Assembly (NCBI RefSeq): GCF_017115165.1
Contig: NZ_JABXKF010000053.1
Span: forward strand, 103,841 to 167,840
Length of the DNA stretch: 64,000 bases
Direction: 5' to 3'
Source of the DNA: Nostoc sp. LPT
GTDB lineage: Bacteria > Cyanobacteriota > Cyanobacteriia > Cyanobacteriales > Nostocaceae
The notes beneath the pieces are model-generated. The model was not told the origin of the DNA. It did not search any database and saw only the letters and a program-made list of their open reading frames with translations. The position numbers were made by a program, and so were the translations under genes. Every line of letters starts with the position of its first letter. Position 1 is the first letter of the stretch. Shown here piece after piece: positions 9,343 to 20,578 of this stretch.

Positions 9343-9516
9343 ATGGCTGTTCCTAAGAAGAAAACTTCCAAATCAAAACGAGATAAACGTCGAGCTACCT
9401 GGAGGCATAAAGCCGTCGTTGAAGCTCAGAAAGCCCTATCTCTGGGTAAGTCAATTTTGACTGGACGTTCTACATTTGTTTATCCAGCTGCTGAAGAAGA
9501 GGAAGAAGAATCATAA
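9343..9516 (+). CDS. rpmF: Large ribosomal subunit protein bL32
   Basis: A 57-residue basic protein beginning [20 protein letters not shown], the hallmark start of bL32, with an acidic glutamate-rich tail (EEEEEES) common in cyanobacterial forms. The ATG at 9343 is the right start; nine in-frame codons upstream (from a TTG at 9316) are not part of the family. The four zinc-binding cysteines found in some bL32 proteins are absent. The 295 bp downstream contain no gene. Confidence 0.95.
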   Translation: MAVPKKKTSKSKRDKRRATWRHKAVVEAQKALSLGKSILTGRSTFVYPAAEEEEEES

Positions 9517-9811
9517 TTTCTCAGTCAGGAAAAGCACGAACAGCACCGATAGATTTGATTGCCAAACTCAACAATCAAAGTTCTGATCGCTTGATAAATG
9601 CTTTTTCTTAGCTTTCCTGATTGCATTATGAATCATACACACTCTACATAAGCTCATTAGATTGAAAAAAATTGGTAGTGAGTAATTGGAAATATCCATT
9701 ACCCATTACCTATCATTCAAGAGTTCATATAAAGAGTAAAACATCTAGTTTGTTGGCAACTCAGCAAAAAAAGCTTATAAACATCTTGAGAAAACTTATT
9801 TTTCTCTAACT

Positions 9812-10417
9812 ATGCTAGGAAAATTTTTTCAGAAACCAGGCAAAGAAGAAAGCGAACGCGTCCCTCCTGGTCAACATTTAGCTAAAGGTTTCCCGGTATT
9901 AACTTACGGTGAAACTCCCCAAGTCACCACTGAGGAATGGGAGTTTCGAGTTTGGGGTTTAGCAAAATCTGCTACCTTTAGTTGGTCAGACTTTATGGCG
10001 CTACCTCACCATGAATTCACAGCCGACTTCCACTGTGTAACGCGCTGGTCTAAACTTGATGTCAAATGGACTGGCATTAAAGTTACAGATTTCATGAATC
10101 TGATTGAATTAGACCCGAAAGTAGCCCACATTATGGAACACTGCTATGGCGGCTACACTACCAATATTTCTGTAGAAGATTTTCTGCGCGAAGAAAACTT
10201 CTTTGCTTTTAAAGTCTTTGGTGAAGACCTTCCATCTGAACACGGTGGGCCGATGCGTCTAGTTGTACCCCACCTCTACGCTTGGAAAAGTGCTAAGTGG
10301 ATTAATGGTTTGGAATTTTTAGCTGCTGAAGAACTTGGTTTTTGGGAACGCAATGGCTACCATCGCCGTGGTGAACCTTGGGCTGAGGAGCGTTACAGCA
10401 AAGCTTTTGGGTTTTAA
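9812..10417 (+). CDS. Sulfite-oxidase-like molybdopterin-binding oxidoreductase
   Basis: The 201-residue product is the oxidoreductase molybdopterin-binding domain alone. Landmarks: WEFRVWGLAKSATFSWSDFM, the cofactor-binding cysteine in ADFHCVTRWSKLDVKWTGIK, HCYGGYTTNISVEDFL, and GGPMRLVVPHLYAWKSAKWI. In sulfite oxidase and YedY/MsrP proteins this cysteine coordinates molybdenum. There is no Tat signal peptide and no dimerisation domain, so the enzyme is probably cytoplasmic; substrate unknown. A strong terminator hairpin follows the stop. Confidence 0.9.
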   Translation: MLGKFFQKPGKEESERVPPGQHLAKGFPVLTYGETPQVTTEEWEFRVWGLAKSATFSWSDFMALPHHEFTADFHCVTRWSKLDVKWTGIKVTDFMNLIELDPKVAHIMEHCYGGYTTNISVEDFLREENFFAFKVFGEDLPSEHGGPMRLVVPHLYAWKSAKWINGLEFLAAEELGFWERNGYHRRGEPWAEERYSKAFGF

Positions 10418-10433
10418 TAATTAATAGTTAAGA

Positions 10434-10482
10434 GTTAGGAGTAGAGACGCGATTAATCGCGTCTCTACTCCTAACTTTTTTT
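10434..10482 (+). terminator. Rho-independent terminator built from a dispersed palindrome
   Basis: A 42-base perfect palindrome (GTTAGGAGTAGAGACGCGAT and its complement) followed by seven Ts. The GTAGAGACGCGATTAATCGC core is a repeat also found partly at 34662 and 51547. It separates the convergent oxidoreductase and aldehyde dehydrogenase genes; the T-run favours plus-strand termination. Confidence 0.85.
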
Positions 10483-11863
10483 AACCCAGAAGTTTCTTTA
10501 TGAGTGGCAATTTGCCCTGATATGGAGCGTATCGCCATTTTAAATCGAGCCAGAAGGAGTTTTGCAATACACTTTTCTTATGGGAAAAGGTGTCAAAGCT
10601 AGCTTTACCGTGATAGTTACCGATACCGCTATCTCCTACTCCACCAAATGGTAAAGACGAGACACCAACCTGCATAACTGTGTCGTTAATACAGACTCCA
10701 CCAGAGGAAGTTTCCTGCAAAACTTGCTTTTGCAGGTTTTTGTCTTGAGAAAATAAGTACAACGCCAAGGGTTTGGGTCTAGAGTTAATCAAAGCGATCG
10801 CTTCTGCAATGTCAGTATATTCAATCATGGGTAAAATAGGCCCAAAGATTTCTTCCTGCATTACAGAATCTTCTAGTGAGACATTATCAATCAGTGTTGG
10901 GGCAATATAACGCTCTGAAGGTTGATTTTCTCCACCGATGATAACTTCACCGTCTTTGAGAAAACTCACCAATCTATCAAAGTGTTTTTGACTGATAATC
11001 CGGGCATAATCAGGACTGTTTACAGGATTCTCACCATAAAATTCTTTTAAAGATTTTTCCAGACCATCTATTAAATCTTTCTTGATTGTTTTATTAACTA
11101 AAAGATAGTCGGGGGCGATACAAGTTTGTCCAGCATTAATAAATTTGCCCCAAGTAATTCGTCTGACAGTGTGTTCAAGATTAATGTCAGTATCTACAAT
11201 GCAAGGACTTTTCCCACCCAATTCTAAAGTCACTGGTGTGAGATATTTTGCTGCTGCTGCCATAATGATTTTGCCGACGGCTGTGCCACCAGTAAAAAAG
11301 ATATGGTCAAACTTTTCTGCTAGTAGTTTTTGACTTGCTTCTACGCCTCCTTCAATCACTGCAAGATAAGCAGGGTCAAAATTTTTGGCAATAATCTTAG
11401 CTATGATATCAGACGTATGAGAAGCAATTTCTGAAGGTTTGATAATTGCACAATTTCCGGCTGCGATCGCACCTATTAAAGGTGAGATAATTAAGTTAAA
11501 TGGATAGTTCCAAGGCCCAATAATTAAGACAACCCCTAACGGTTCTGGATAAATTCTCGCTGAGTAGGAAAAAAAATCCCAGGAAACCGCTGCTTTTTGG
11601 GGTTTAGTCCAGTTTTGAAGATGTTTGATGGCGTAATCAATATCCTTAATTACGCTGATTTCTGTAAGGTAAGTTTCTACTTCTGGTTTATGTAAATCCG
11701 CTTGTAATGCTTCGACTATTGACTGTTCATGCTCAATGATTGCTTGCTTAAGATTTTTCAACTGTTCAATGCGAAAAGTTACATCTTTAGTTTTGCCCGT
11801 TTGAAAAAACTCTCGCTGAGTCTGGATAATATTGCCAATGTTAGATAATTCAGTGGTAATCAT
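10481..11863 (-). CDS. NAD(P)-dependent aldehyde dehydrogenase (class 3 type)
   Basis: Oxidises aldehydes to acids; cyanobacterial members of this type act on fatty aldehydes. Visible motifs are GPWNYPFNLIISPLIGAIAA and KPSEIA for cofactor binding, FFTGGTAVGK (Rossmann loop), the general base in LELGGKSPCIVD, the catalytic cysteine in FINAGQTCIAPDY, and EEIFGPILP. The 460-residue length matches short fatty-aldehyde/class 3 enzymes. The C-terminus (YHGKASFDTFSHKKSVL, then a hydrophobic WLDLKWRYAPY) resembles FALDH-type tails. Start ATG at 11863 precedes MITTELSNIGNIIQ. It stands alone between a terminator and the sensor kinase gene. Confidence 0.93.
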   Translation of the reverse strand: MITTELSNIGNIIQTQREFFQTGKTKDVTFRIEQLKNLKQAIIEHEQSIVEALQADLHKPEVETYLTEISVIKDIDYAIKHLQNWTKPQKAAVSWDFFSYSARIYPEPLGVVLIIGPWNYPFNLIISPLIGAIAAGNCAIIKPSEIASHTSDIIAKIIAKNFDPAYLAVIEGGVEASQKLLAEKFDHIFFTGGTAVGKIIMAAAAKYLTPVTLELGGKSPCIVDTDINLEHTVRRITWGKFINAGQTCIAPDYLLVNKTIKKDLIDGLEKSLKEFYGENPVNSPDYARIISQKHFDRLVSFLKDGEVIIGGENQPSERYIAPTLIDNVSLEDSVMQEEIFGPILPMIEYTDIAEAIALINSRPKPLALYLFSQDKNLQKQVLQETSSGGVCINDTVMQVGVSSLPFGGVGDSGIGNYHGKASFDTFSHKKSVLQNSFWLDLKWRYAPYQGKLPLIKKLLG

Positions 11864-12058
11864 TGTTTGGTCCTATCAAAAAGTATTTATTTAATACTAA
11901 TGCTGTTATCTCAGCATATTTGATTCGTCAATTCTTAGCGTTTGATTTTCCAATTGAATTTTTTACTTTAAATTATCGGTAGATAGTAGTAAGGTTATAA
12001 ATTATGAATGATCAGGATAAAAAACTCTACAATTCAGAATTTATAATTACTAATTTTC

Positions 12059-13204
12059 TCATGTTTTGGCGGGTAGAAGCACAATAAATACACTACCTTT
12101 GCCCAACTCAGAATTAAGCAGAATAATGCCTTGATGTGCTTCGACAATTCGACGAGCAAGATACAGTCCTAAGCCACTACCAGAACTCTTGTGACTGCCT
12201 TGGCGAAATCGTTCAAAGATGGTGGCTTGTTCTTCAGGGGGAATACCTGGGCCTGTATCCGCTATTTCAATTCTAATGTAGTCAACGGAATTGGATTTTT
12301 CAGAGAACTGAGATTGATTACTTTGATCGAACTGGCGTTGAGAAGTAAAACGAATAGTAATAGACCCAGCTTCGGTAAATTTGATCGCATTCCCTATAAG
12401 GTTGGTAAATAGACGATGCAGTTCCAAGCGATCGCCCATCACTGTGTTTGTGATTGACTCTTCAGTAATGTCTAAATTTAGGGACAGTGTTTTATCTTGA
12501 GCTAAGGGTGACAATTCTCCAGTCACTTCATCTAGCAACTGACCCAGATTAACTGGTTGAAACGCTAAACTTTTGCGACCCGCTTCAAAACGGTAAACTT
12601 CCAATAAAGTATTCACCATAGAAAGCAGGTTGATATTGCTACGGCCCATGATGGCGATTACTTCCTGCATTTGCGTTGATAATGTTCCCAATGCACCTTG
12701 CTGAAATAGCATCAACATCCGATCGGCGGCTACCAAGGGAGTGCGTAAATCGTGGGTGAGGCGGGAGACAAAATCTTCTCGCTGACGGGCAATTTCATCA
12801 CGTTCATCCATACTATGCTTCAAACGCAGGAGCGATCGCACTCGTGCCAGCAATTCATCTACTGTTACAGGTTTGCGGATAAAATCATCAGCACCCAAGT
12901 CTAATCCGTGGGCGACATTGGGCGCATCGTGAGCAGTGATCAGCAATATGGGGATGTATTGCGGCAATTTCATCTCTCCACGAATGTGCTTAGTGACTTC
13001 GTACCCATCCATACCTGGCATCATCAGATCCAGCAGAACCAAGTCACAAGGAGAAGCTTTCAATTCTGCCAAGGCTGAAATCCCATTTTCTGCGGTGCTA
13101 ATGGTGTAACCCTCTTCCTCCAAAATAGTTTTGATCAAAAACACGTTATCAGGAGAGTCATCGACAACTAGAATTTTGTCAGAGCGAGAAGATTGTAAAG
13201 TCAT
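12059..13204 (-). CDS. Hybrid response regulator / sensor histidine kinase
   Basis: Soluble two-component protein of 381 residues. An N-terminal receiver domain (about 10-128) has the phosphoacceptor Asp59 in LVLLDLMMPGMDGYE and the conserved lysine in RKPV. A HisKA dimerisation helix carries His151 in SRLTHDLRTPL. The C-terminal ATPase has N-box LIGNAIKFTEAG, G1 DTGPGIP, F-box FERFRQG and G2 GSGLGLYLAR. No sensor domain or membrane helix is present, so input must come by phosphotransfer or interaction through the receiver. This receiver-first architecture is common in filamentous cyanobacteria. No partner regulator is adjacent. Confidence 0.93.
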   Translation of the reverse strand: MTLQSSRSDKILVVDDSPDNVFLIKTILEEEGYTISTAENGISALAELKASPCDLVLLDLMMPGMDGYEVTKHIRGEMKLPQYIPILLITAHDAPNVAHGLDLGADDFIRKPVTVDELLARVRSLLRLKHSMDERDEIARQREDFVSRLTHDLRTPLVAADRMLMLFQQGALGTLSTQMQEVIAIMGRSNINLLSMVNTLLEVYRFEAGRKSLAFQPVNLGQLLDEVTGELSPLAQDKTLSLNLDITEESITNTVMGDRLELHRLFTNLIGNAIKFTEAGSITIRFTSQRQFDQSNQSQFSEKSNSVDYIRIEIADTGPGIPPEEQATIFERFRQGSHKSSGSGLGLYLARRIVEAHQGIILLNSELGKGSVFIVLLPAKT

Positions 13205-13587
13205 ATAGATGCAAGGTATGGGAAAAAAGTAAATTTTTAGCGAAACTGGTTTATTGGTATAGTTTTCTAGGTATTCCCTTTAGATAAACTTCCTCCGAAT
13301 AAAAATTGTTTACCAAGAAGTTTATATAAATGTGTTTTAAAAACTACTTTACTTACCTTTCTAGCAGATAGCCACAAGCTAATTGAATTATGGCTCGTAA
13401 ATTTATAGAACTGAATACAGAGGATAGCGACACGATTTTGGTATCAGTTTAGTCAATAGATATATCAGTAGGTCAGATATCGGCTACTAACGAGTTACCT
13501 GTAAAAAAAGTAAAGATCAGCTTTGATGCTGTACATTGCAAGAAAATATAGTCAAATTTGTCAAAATTTCTGGATATTGATCCGACT
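13205..13587. other. Intergenic region between divergent kinase and TIR-AAA genes
   Basis: About 380 AT-rich bases with no gene or clear repeat. It should contain promoters for both the minus-strand kinase and the plus-strand TIR-AAA cluster; none stands out. Confidence 0.5.
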
Positions 13588-15159
13588 ATGCCAACTTTGC
13601 CAGCAGCCAGCAAAAATGCCAGATTTTTCATCAGCTATCGCAGTCAAGATCCAGATTTGAGCCTTGCCCATAATTTTTATGAAGCTCTTAAAGGTGCTGG
13701 GCATGAAGCGTTCATGGCGGGTGAGAGTATTCGCTTAGGGGAAAAATGGCCTCAGCGCATTGATAAAGAATTAAAACTGTGTGATTACTTTTTGTTGCTG
13801 TTATCTGAGCGATCGGCAACTAGCGAAATGGTGACAGAAGAGGTGAGACAGGCCAAAGAGTTACGGGATAGCAGCGATCGGCATAAACCAATGATTTTGC
13901 CCATTCGCGTTAACTTCCCTTGGAGTGCGCCACTGAATTATGATTTGCGGGGCTACTTACAACAGGTTCAGCAGCGAGAGTGGAATTCACCTGCCGATAC
14001 TCCCAAAATTTTACAGGAAATTTTTAGTTTAGTGGCAACCGGTGATGTAGAAAGATTGGCAGATGGAGAGACGAGTAGTGATTTTTTCCCTTCATCACCC
14101 TCTCACCCTCTTACTCTCTCACCGCCTCTGCCAGTGGCAGAACCAGAATTACCTGAAGGACAGGTGGATTTGGCTTCAGCGTTTTATATTGAGCGTCTTC
14201 CCATCGAATCTCGCTGCTACGAGGCAATTTGGAAGCCAGGATCTTTGATTCGGATCAAAGCACCCCGGCAGATGGGTAAAACCTCACTCATGGCGCGGAT
14301 TCTTTATCAAGCGTCACAACAAGATTATCTAACCGTGCCTTTGAGCTTTCAATTGGCAGATGGAAAGGTTTTTGCAGATTTGAATAAGTTCCTTCAGTGG
14401 TTTTGTGCCAGTATCGGACGGAGGTTGAGGCTACCCAACAAGTTAGCAGATTACTGGGATGATATTTATGGCAGTAAGGATAATTGCACCGCTTATTTCG
14501 AGGAATATCTATTGCCAGAAATCAACCAACCGCTAGTTTTGGGATTGGATGAAGTTGATTGTGTATTCCAATATCGTGAAATTGCTAATGACTTTTTTGG
14601 GCTGTTACGCGTTTGGCATGAAGATGCTAAAAACCGGGATATTTGGAAAAAACTGCGGTTGGTAGTAGTGCATTCCACAGAAGTTTATATTCCAATGAAT
14701 ATCAATCAATCGCCATTTAATGTAGGCTTGCCAATTGAGTTACCAGAGTTTAACGCCCAACAGGTTCTTGATTTGGCACAAAGGCATGGACTCAATTGGA
14801 GTTTTACCCAAGCTGAACAACTAATGGCAATGGTGGGAGGACATCCCTATCTTGTACGAGTGGCGCTTTATCACATTGCCAAACAGGATACTACGCTCAA
14901 TCTGCTTTTGCAAACAGCCCCCACAGAAGCTGGCCCTTATAGCGACCATTTACGTCGGCATTTGTGGAATTTAGAACAGCGTCCAGAATTAGCTGCTGCC
15001 ATCAAAAAGGTCGTTGCCAATACTAGCCCAGTTCGGTTGGATTCGATACAATGCTTTAAATTACTCAGCATGGGCTTATTACAACAGCAAGGAAATGATG
15101 TAACGCCGCGTTGTGATTTATATCGTCAATATTTTCGCGATCGCCTGAGAGTTAGCTGA
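13588..15159 (+). CDS. TIR domain fused to AAA-like (AAA_35-type) ATPase
   Basis: Residues about 10-110 (from the ATG) form a TIR-like fold: [58 protein letters not shown] glutamate sits in [11 protein letters not shown] near the position of the NADase catalytic residue of bacterial TIR proteins. A Pro/Ser linker follows, then an AAA-like domain with a modified P-loop ([11 protein letters not shown], about 225-235) and Walker [10 protein letters not shown] (about 316-324). Start is uncertain: ATG 13588 chosen over TTG 13558; neither has a strong ribosome site. The next gene overlaps by one base (TGATG), implying translational coupling. Role unknown; NAD cleavage or signalling is inference. 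Confidence 0.85.
   Translation: MPTLPAASKNARFFISYRSQDPDLSLAHNFYEALKGAGHEAFMAGESIRLGEKWPQRIDKELKLCDYFLLLLSERSATSEMVTEEVRQAKELRDSSDRHKPMILPIRVNFPWSAPLNYDLRGYLQQVQQREWNSPADTPKILQEIFSLVATGDVERLADGETSSDFFPSSPSHPLTLSPPLPVAEPELPEGQVDLASAFYIERLPIESRCYEAIWKPGSLIRIKAPRQMGKTSLMARILYQASQQDYLTVPLSFQLADGKVFADLNKFLQWFCASIGRRLRLPNKLADYWDDIYGSKDNCTAYFEEYLLPEINQPLVLGLDEVDCVFQYREIANDFFGLLRVWHEDAKNRDIWKKLRLVVVHSTEVYIPMNINQSPFNVGLPIELPEFNAQQVLDLAQRHGLNWSFTQAEQLMAMVGGHPYLVRVALYHIAKQDTTLNLLLQTAPTEAGPYSDHLRRHLWNLEQRPELAAAIKKVVANTSPVRLDSIQCFKLLSMGLLQQQGNDVTPRCDLYRQYFRDRLRVS
14088..14136. repeat. Low-complexity CTCACCCTCTCACCC-type insert in the linker of the TIR-AAA gene
   Basis: Encodes [14 protein letters not shown] between the TIR and ATPase domains. 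The pyrimidine-rich CTCACCCTCTTACTCTCTCA resembles an intergenic heptamer repeat that has become part of a coding linker. Confidence 0.5.
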
Positions 15160-17519
15160 TGAACATAGAACAAAACCCAGCTTATGAATATCAAGTTGGT
15201 GGCAGTTTACCAGTTGATGCCCCCAGTTATGTAGTGCGACAAGCAGATACAGATTTGTATGAGACATTGAAGGCTAGAGAATTTTGTTATGTTCTAAATT
15301 CACGACAGATGGGCAAGTCTAGTTTGCGAGTGCAAATTATGCAACGCTTGAAAGTAGAGGGTATTGCCTGTGCTGCGATTGACTTGACTGGAATTGGTAG
15401 CCAGAATATTACACCAGATAACTGGTATACAGGTGTAGTACGTAGTTTAGTGAGTAGTTTTGAGCTTTCAGGAAAGTTTAATTTACGGAGTTGGTGGCGC
15501 GATCAGGATGAGCTTTCTTCATTACAGCGATTAAGTGAATTTATCGAGCAAGTTCTGTTGCTTGAAGTTTCTCAATCTATTGTTATTTTTATTGATGAAA
15601 TTGACAGTGTTCTCAGCCTGAATTTTTCGACTGACGACTTTTTTGCTTGGCTCAGGTTCTGCTATAACCAGCGTGTTGATAAACCAGCATACAAACGCCT
15701 TACATTTTGTCTGTTGGGAGTAGCTACTCCCTCGGATTTGATTAAAGATAAAAAGCGTACACCGTTTAATATAGGTCAAGCAATTGAATTAAAAGGTTTT
15801 GAATTGCATGAAGTCCAGCCTTTAGCTAAGGGATTAGTGGGAAAAGTCAATAATCCACAAGCAGTGCTGCAAGAGGTCTTGGATTGGACGGGTGGTCAAC
15901 CATTTCTCACCCAGAAGCTTTGTCAACTTATTCCAGACATAGTGGATGTATCGGAAGTAGAAGAGTTGTTGCGATCGCGCATCATTGACAATTGGGAATC
16001 TCACGATGAGCCGGAGCATTTGAAGACTATACACAATCGTCTTCTCAGAGATCAACAGCGTGCGGGAAGACTATTGGGACTATATCAACAAATTTGGCAA
16101 TATGGAGAAATACCAGTTGATGATAGTTATGACCAGATAGAACTACGACTATCTGGTTTAGTTGTAGAGCAGCAAGGTAATTTAAAGGTTTATAATCGCA
16201 TTTATAGTTATGTTTTTAATCAAAACTGGATTGACAAAATATTAGCAAGTTTACGACCCTATGGTCAGGCTCTGTCAGCATGGATAGGTTCGCAGAAAGA
16301 TGAATCATGGCTATTGCGTGGACAAGCATTAAGAAACGCTCAAGATTGGTCTACCAACAAAAGTTTGAGCAATGAGGATAATCAGTTTTTAAATGCCAGT
16401 TTAGAGCTTGAAAGACGAGAATTCGAGGATGCTTTAAAGTCACACACCTTCAAGTTTAAACATGGAGAAGCATCCTCAGTACTTGAATTAATTACTGTAT
16501 GTGAAAAGTATCCTGAAGAGGCACAAGACTATTTGCTCAATGGATATCTCGAAACTTGGTTAGTAGGGCAAGGAAAGACATATTTAGCAAATATGTCACG
16601 TAAGATTGTCTCTGATTACAACGGAGATATGTGTAAAGGTTTCGAGATATTTGTCCGGAACTTGTGTAAAGATATTGGGATAAATGCCTATCCAAAAATT
16701 TTTACTCAACCTAATAAGCTAGACTTTGGTGACCTTCCAGTTGGATATCAAACAAGAATGGAATTGCAAATTGGCAATAATGGTCGTGGATTCGCATGGG
16801 GTATTGCGAAGGCAATACCTTATCTTCCAGGTGTGATCTTACAACCAAATTTTGATTCTTCAACTAAAATATTCTCTTTTGAGTTAGATGTACTTGTGGT
16901 TAAACCCGGTAATTACGAGGGTTATATAGAGATTCAATTAGTAGGCATTAGTGACCCCTATCAGATTCCTATAAGGTACACAGTTAAAACAATCGAAGTT
17001 CGTATAGAACCTAGCAAATTAGATATTGGAGATATATCTAATAGTAGAAATTCTCGTATTTTAACTTCATTTCATGTAATTTGTATAACTTCTACAGGAA
17101 GAATTGGTGGGAGAATTAAAGGTACTACTTCAAACAATATTACTCAACTTAAAGTAGTACCTTCTAGTTTTGAAGCAACAACTATAGATTTCAATTTAAT
17201 TCTTGATATAAAATCTTTGGAAGCAAAGAAGTATGAAGATGTGATTTTTTTTAAAACCACTATTGGCGAATATGAACTACCTGTTTACTTTAGGAAATCT
17301 CTCAGGTGGGATATTATCATCAGATTAACTGCGGGTATGGGAATTTGCACGGGATTAGGGCTATATTTAATCCGTATAATTTTAGGCAATTACTTAACAG
17401 TAGGATTAAATAATAATTGGTTTTTTTTCTTGCCAACTGAAATAAATATCGTGTATACGATATTTGGTTTTATTATAAGTATAGGTATCATCCTAATTGT
17501 ATTAATTTGTATTAATTGA
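15159..17519 (+). CDS. AAA-like ATPase with Ig-like (ASH-type) repeats and two C-terminal membrane helices
   Basis: A 786-residue protein. The N-terminal ATPase is homologous in layout to the preceding gene: [11 protein letters not shown]-loop at about 48-57 and Walker [10 protein letters not shown] at 141-149. Residues about 345-420 contain the spacer typical of cyanobacterial STAND/AAA-like proteins ([35 protein letters not shown]). Two Ig-like domains follow: [20 protein letters not shown] starts the first and [14 protein letters not shown] the second, resembling ASH/hydin-type strands. Two hydrophobic helices end the protein ([20 protein letters not shown] and [19 protein letters not shown]). 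The ATG overlaps the stop of the TIR-AAA gene. Function unknown; a membrane-tethered sensor ATPase is the simplest reading. Confidence 0.8.
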   Translation: MNIEQNPAYEYQVGGSLPVDAPSYVVRQADTDLYETLKAREFCYVLNSRQMGKSSLRVQIMQRLKVEGIACAAIDLTGIGSQNITPDNWYTGVVRSLVSSFELSGKFNLRSWWRDQDELSSLQRLSEFIEQVLLLEVSQSIVIFIDEIDSVLSLNFSTDDFFAWLRFCYNQRVDKPAYKRLTFCLLGVATPSDLIKDKKRTPFNIGQAIELKGFELHEVQPLAKGLVGKVNNPQAVLQEVLDWTGGQPFLTQKLCQLIPDIVDVSEVEELLRSRIIDNWESHDEPEHLKTIHNRLLRDQQRAGRLLGLYQQIWQYGEIPVDDSYDQIELRLSGLVVEQQGNLKVYNRIYSYVFNQNWIDKILASLRPYGQALSAWIGSQKDESWLLRGQALRNAQDWSTNKSLSNEDNQFLNASLELERREFEDALKSHTFKFKHGEASSVLELITVCEKYPEEAQDYLLNGYLETWLVGQGKTYLANMSRKIVSDYNGDMCKGFEIFVRNLCKDIGINAYPKIFTQPNKLDFGDLPVGYQTRMELQIGNNGRGFAWGIAKAIPYLPGVILQPNFDSSTKIFSFELDVLVVKPGNYEGYIEIQLVGISDPYQIPIRYTVKTIEVRIEPSKLDIGDISNSRNSRILTSFHVICITSTGRIGGRIKGTTSNNITQLKVVPSSFEATTIDFNLILDIKSLEAKKYEDVIFFKTTIGEYELPVYFRKSLRWDIIIRLTAGMGICTGLGLYLIRIILGNYLTVGLNNNWFFFLPTEINIVYTIFGFIISIGIILIVLICIN

Positions 17520-17569
17520 ATATAATTTAAAAAAGTAAATTAAGATAACTTTATTTAAGTATTTAAAAT

Positions 17570-18658
17570 ATGAAACCAACAGCAAATACATACTATCTTA
17601 CAATATTTGAATTGATAAAATTTGTAATATTTATATTTTTTCTGGTCTTTATTATATATTTGTCTCGTAATGTATTTGCTTATATTGGTAAAAGTTTTAT
17701 CATTATAATTGACTTAATCGTGTATCCAATTAAATGGATTGGCATAGATCAACCAGCAGTAGGGTGGTTCGTATTAGGTTTGTTTATAGGTGGAGCTTTA
17801 GGACTAATTCAGGCACTCAAATACATGAAGCAGTATTCTTATTTATCTAAAATTTATTATTTTATTTTTGCTAGCTTATTGATAATAGCATTAACTGCCT
17901 ATTGGAACTGGGAAAGTTATATTAAAGAATTTGAATTTTTTCCGAAAACTTTACTTAAAGAAAGTTTAACATTTCAATCAATTTGGACTCTTGAGGATAT
18001 AACAAGAAGCAATGTAAAAATTAAATTTGAACAATACAAAAATTTGGCTAAACGAGAAAGTAATATACCTCAAAAAATAATTATAACTGAATATTTTGCA
18101 AGTTTATTAAGAGCTAAAACTGGTAGTGATGGTACTCGAAAATATTTTAATAGTAATAGATATGAGTGGTATCTTAATAGACTAAAAACAATCCAGCTTG
18201 GAGAAAAAGCAATCACTCTTGATGGATTTTCAGGAATTATTTATGAGAAGTACTCTTTAAAAGATTTGGAATTATCAGCAGGTACTAATAAAGTAGATGG
18301 CTCTGATGATTTACCATTTGGTATAATTGCGAGATACAATAATAAAAACAACTTTTATTATTTATTGATAAAAGGAAATGGAAAATTTGCTATGGGAAAA
18401 TATTCAAAAATTAATAGTTGGCAAAATTTAGTAGAATGGCATAATTCTACTGCAATTCATCAAGGTAATGAGCGAAATATATTGAGAATAGTCTGTAATG
18501 GCAAAAAAGTAATCGGCTGGATTAATTATCAAAGAGTTGGGATGTTGGAAGATAGTTCTTACAACTCTGGACAAGCTGGATTTATTTCAATGCAAGACAA
18601 TAAAGATGGTGTTGCCGTATTTTACGATAATCTGATTTTGAGAACAAAGCCTGAATAG
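17570..18658 (+). CDS. Membrane protein with concanavalin-like C-terminal domain
   Basis: A 362-residue protein in markedly AT-rich sequence. Three hydrophobic segments occupy about residues 8-35 (FELIKFVIFIFFLVFIIYLS), 60-85 and 96-115. The C-terminal 160 residues (GFSGIIYEKYSLKDLELSAG, PFGIIARYNNKNNFYYLLIK, ERNILRIVCNGKKVIGWINY, SGQAGFISMQDNKDGVAVFY) have the strand pattern of LamG/DUF1080-like jelly-roll domains, which bind glycans or act as lectin modules. It starts 50 bp after the AAA gene on the same strand, so it is probably the third gene of the cluster. Role unknown; ligand sensing at the envelope is inference. Confidence 0.7.
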   Translation: MKPTANTYYLTIFELIKFVIFIFFLVFIIYLSRNVFAYIGKSFIIIIDLIVYPIKWIGIDQPAVGWFVLGLFIGGALGLIQALKYMKQYSYLSKIYYFIFASLLIIALTAYWNWESYIKEFEFFPKTLLKESLTFQSIWTLEDITRSNVKIKFEQYKNLAKRESNIPQKIIITEYFASLLRAKTGSDGTRKYFNSNRYEWYLNRLKTIQLGEKAITLDGFSGIIYEKYSLKDLELSAGTNKVDGSDDLPFGIIARYNNKNNFYYLLIKGNGKFAMGKYSKINSWQNLVEWHNSTAIHQGNERNILRIVCNGKKVIGWINYQRVGMLEDSSYNSGQAGFISMQDNKDGVAVFYDNLILRTKPE

Positions 18659-18843
18659 GGTATGTATTACTTTTCCAAAAAACACGATACGATACACAAG
18701 AACCGTAAAAAGCAGTATCACTCATTTTTCAAAGGCAATACTATCTAAAACTTCCTGTAATTCTACAGTAGCAAAAATAGCGATCTTTCCAATCACATAA
18801 TTTACACTGAATAAGTGTTAATTTCTGTTAAATTAGTGATGAA

Positions 18844-20559
18844 TTAGAACAAAAAGTACCTCTGTGCCATTGGCAAAACTGTCGCAGGTTCACAAATTAG
18901 CAACTCACCATCTGCCCTAACTTGGTATGTTTCTGGATCAACTTCAATGTGGGGTAGTGCATCATTCAGCTTCATATCTCGCTTACTTAATTGGCGTGTC
19001 CCAGAAACTGCAACTGCTGCTTTTTGTAAACCTAGCTGGGTAGGAATTTCTTTCTCTAAAGCTGCTTGGGAAACAAAAGTTAATGATGTAGCATGACGTG
19101 CGCCTGCAAAACTACCAAACATCGGTCGCATATACACTGGTTGGGGTGTGGGAATACTGGCGTTAGCATCGCCCATTTGCGACCATGCAATCATCCCGCC
19201 TTTAATCACTATCTCTGGTTTCACGCCAAAAAATGCAGGACGCCACAAACATAAATCTGCTAATTTTCCCTCTTCCACTGAACCCACATATTCAGCAATT
19301 CCGTGAGCGATCGCTGGGTTAATCGTATACTTAGCAACATATCTTTTTGCACGAAAGTTATCTGCTTTTTGCTCTGTTCCTTGTGGGCTAAGAGTTCCCC
19401 GTTGCACCTTCATTTTGTGAGATGTCTGCCAAGTACGAATTATCACTTCGCCTACTCGTCCCATTGCCTGGGAATCGGAAGAAATCATGCTAAATGCGCC
19501 TAAGTCGTGCAAAATGTCTTCAGCAGCAATGGTTTCCCGGCGGATGCGAGACTCCGCAAAGGCAACATCTTCGGCGATCGCTGGGTCGAGGTGATGGCAT
19601 ACCATCAACATATCCAGGTGTTCGTCTAAGGTGTTGAGAGTATAAGGACGTGTGGGGTTAGTGGAAGATGGCAGAACATTGGCTTGGCTGCAAACTTTGA
19701 TAATATCTGGTGCGTGTCCTCCGCCTGCACCTTCAGTATGGTAGGTGTGAATAGTACGATTCTTGAAAGCAGCGATCGTATCTTCAACAAATCCGGCTTC
19801 ATTCAGGGTATCAGTATGAATCGCTACTTGGACGTCATATTCATCGGCAACACTGAGGCAAGTATCAATTGCTGCGGGTGTGGTTCCCCAGTCTTCATGG
19901 AGTTTTAACCCCATTGCACCGGCGGCTACTTGTTCTACAAGTCCTTGGGGTTGACTGGCGTTACCTTTACCCAAAAATCCTAAGTTGACAGGAAAAGCAT
20001 CAGCAGCTTGCAGCATTCGGTAAATATTCCAAGGGCCGGGAGTGCAGGTAGTGGCGTTTGTACCCGTAGCTGGGCCAGTACCGCCGCCGATCATAGTGGT
20101 AATACCGGAAGCGATCGCCACTTCAATTTGTTGGGGACAAATAAAATGGATATGGGCATCGATACCACCAGCAGTGAGAATCATGCCTTCCCCTGCTAAG
20201 GCTTCGGTTCCCGGCCCAATAATAATATCTACATTATTTTGAATATAAGGATTTCCAGCTTTACCAATTTTGAAAATCTTGCCATCTTTAATCCCGATAT
20301 CTGCTTTGACAATACCCCACCAATCAAGGATTAAAGCATTAGTAATTACTAAATCTACAGCGCCATCAGCATTAGAAATGGGGGATTGTCCCATTCCATC
20401 TCGAATAACTTTACCGCCGCCAAATTTCACTTCATCGCCGTAGGTAGTGAAATCTTGTTCAACTTCAATAAATAATTCTGTGTCTGCAAGTCGGATGCGA
20501 TCGCCTACTGTTGGGCCGTAGGTTTCGGCGTAGGCGCGGCGATCCATTCTGTAAGGCAT
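18844..20559 (-). CDS. ureC: Urease subunit alpha
   Basis: Catalytic subunit of nickel urease, hydrolysing urea to ammonia and carbamate in the cytoplasm. The 571 residues match the family length. Nickel-binding [11 protein letters not shown], the carbamylated lysine in [12 protein letters not shown], the flap region [14 protein letters not shown] with VCHHLDP, and NPTRPYT are all visible. It is the last gene of a minus-strand ureD-ureA-(unrelated gene)-ureB-ureC run. The accessory genes ureE, ureF and ureG are not in the window. Start ATG gives [20 protein letters not shown] as in other UreC proteins. Confidence 0.97.
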   Translation of the reverse strand: MPYRMDRRAYAETYGPTVGDRIRLADTELFIEVEQDFTTYGDEVKFGGGKVIRDGMGQSPISNADGAVDLVITNALILDWWGIVKADIGIKDGKIFKIGKAGNPYIQNNVDIIIGPGTEALAGEGMILTAGGIDAHIHFICPQQIEVAIASGITTMIGGGTGPATGTNATTCTPGPWNIYRMLQAADAFPVNLGFLGKGNASQPQGLVEQVAAGAMGLKLHEDWGTTPAAIDTCLSVADEYDVQVAIHTDTLNEAGFVEDTIAAFKNRTIHTYHTEGAGGGHAPDIIKVCSQANVLPSSTNPTRPYTLNTLDEHLDMLMVCHHLDPAIAEDVAFAESRIRRETIAAEDILHDLGAFSMISSDSQAMGRVGEVIIRTWQTSHKMKVQRGTLSPQGTEQKADNFRAKRYVAKYTINPAIAHGIAEYVGSVEEGKLADLCLWRPAFFGVKPEIVIKGGMIAWSQMGDANASIPTPQPVYMRPMFGSFAGARHATSLTFVSQAALEKEIPTQLGLQKAAVAVSGTRQLSKRDMKLNDALPHIEVDPETYQVRADGELLICEPATVLPMAQRYFLF

Positions 20560-20578
20560 ATAAAATCCTTTTTTAAAC

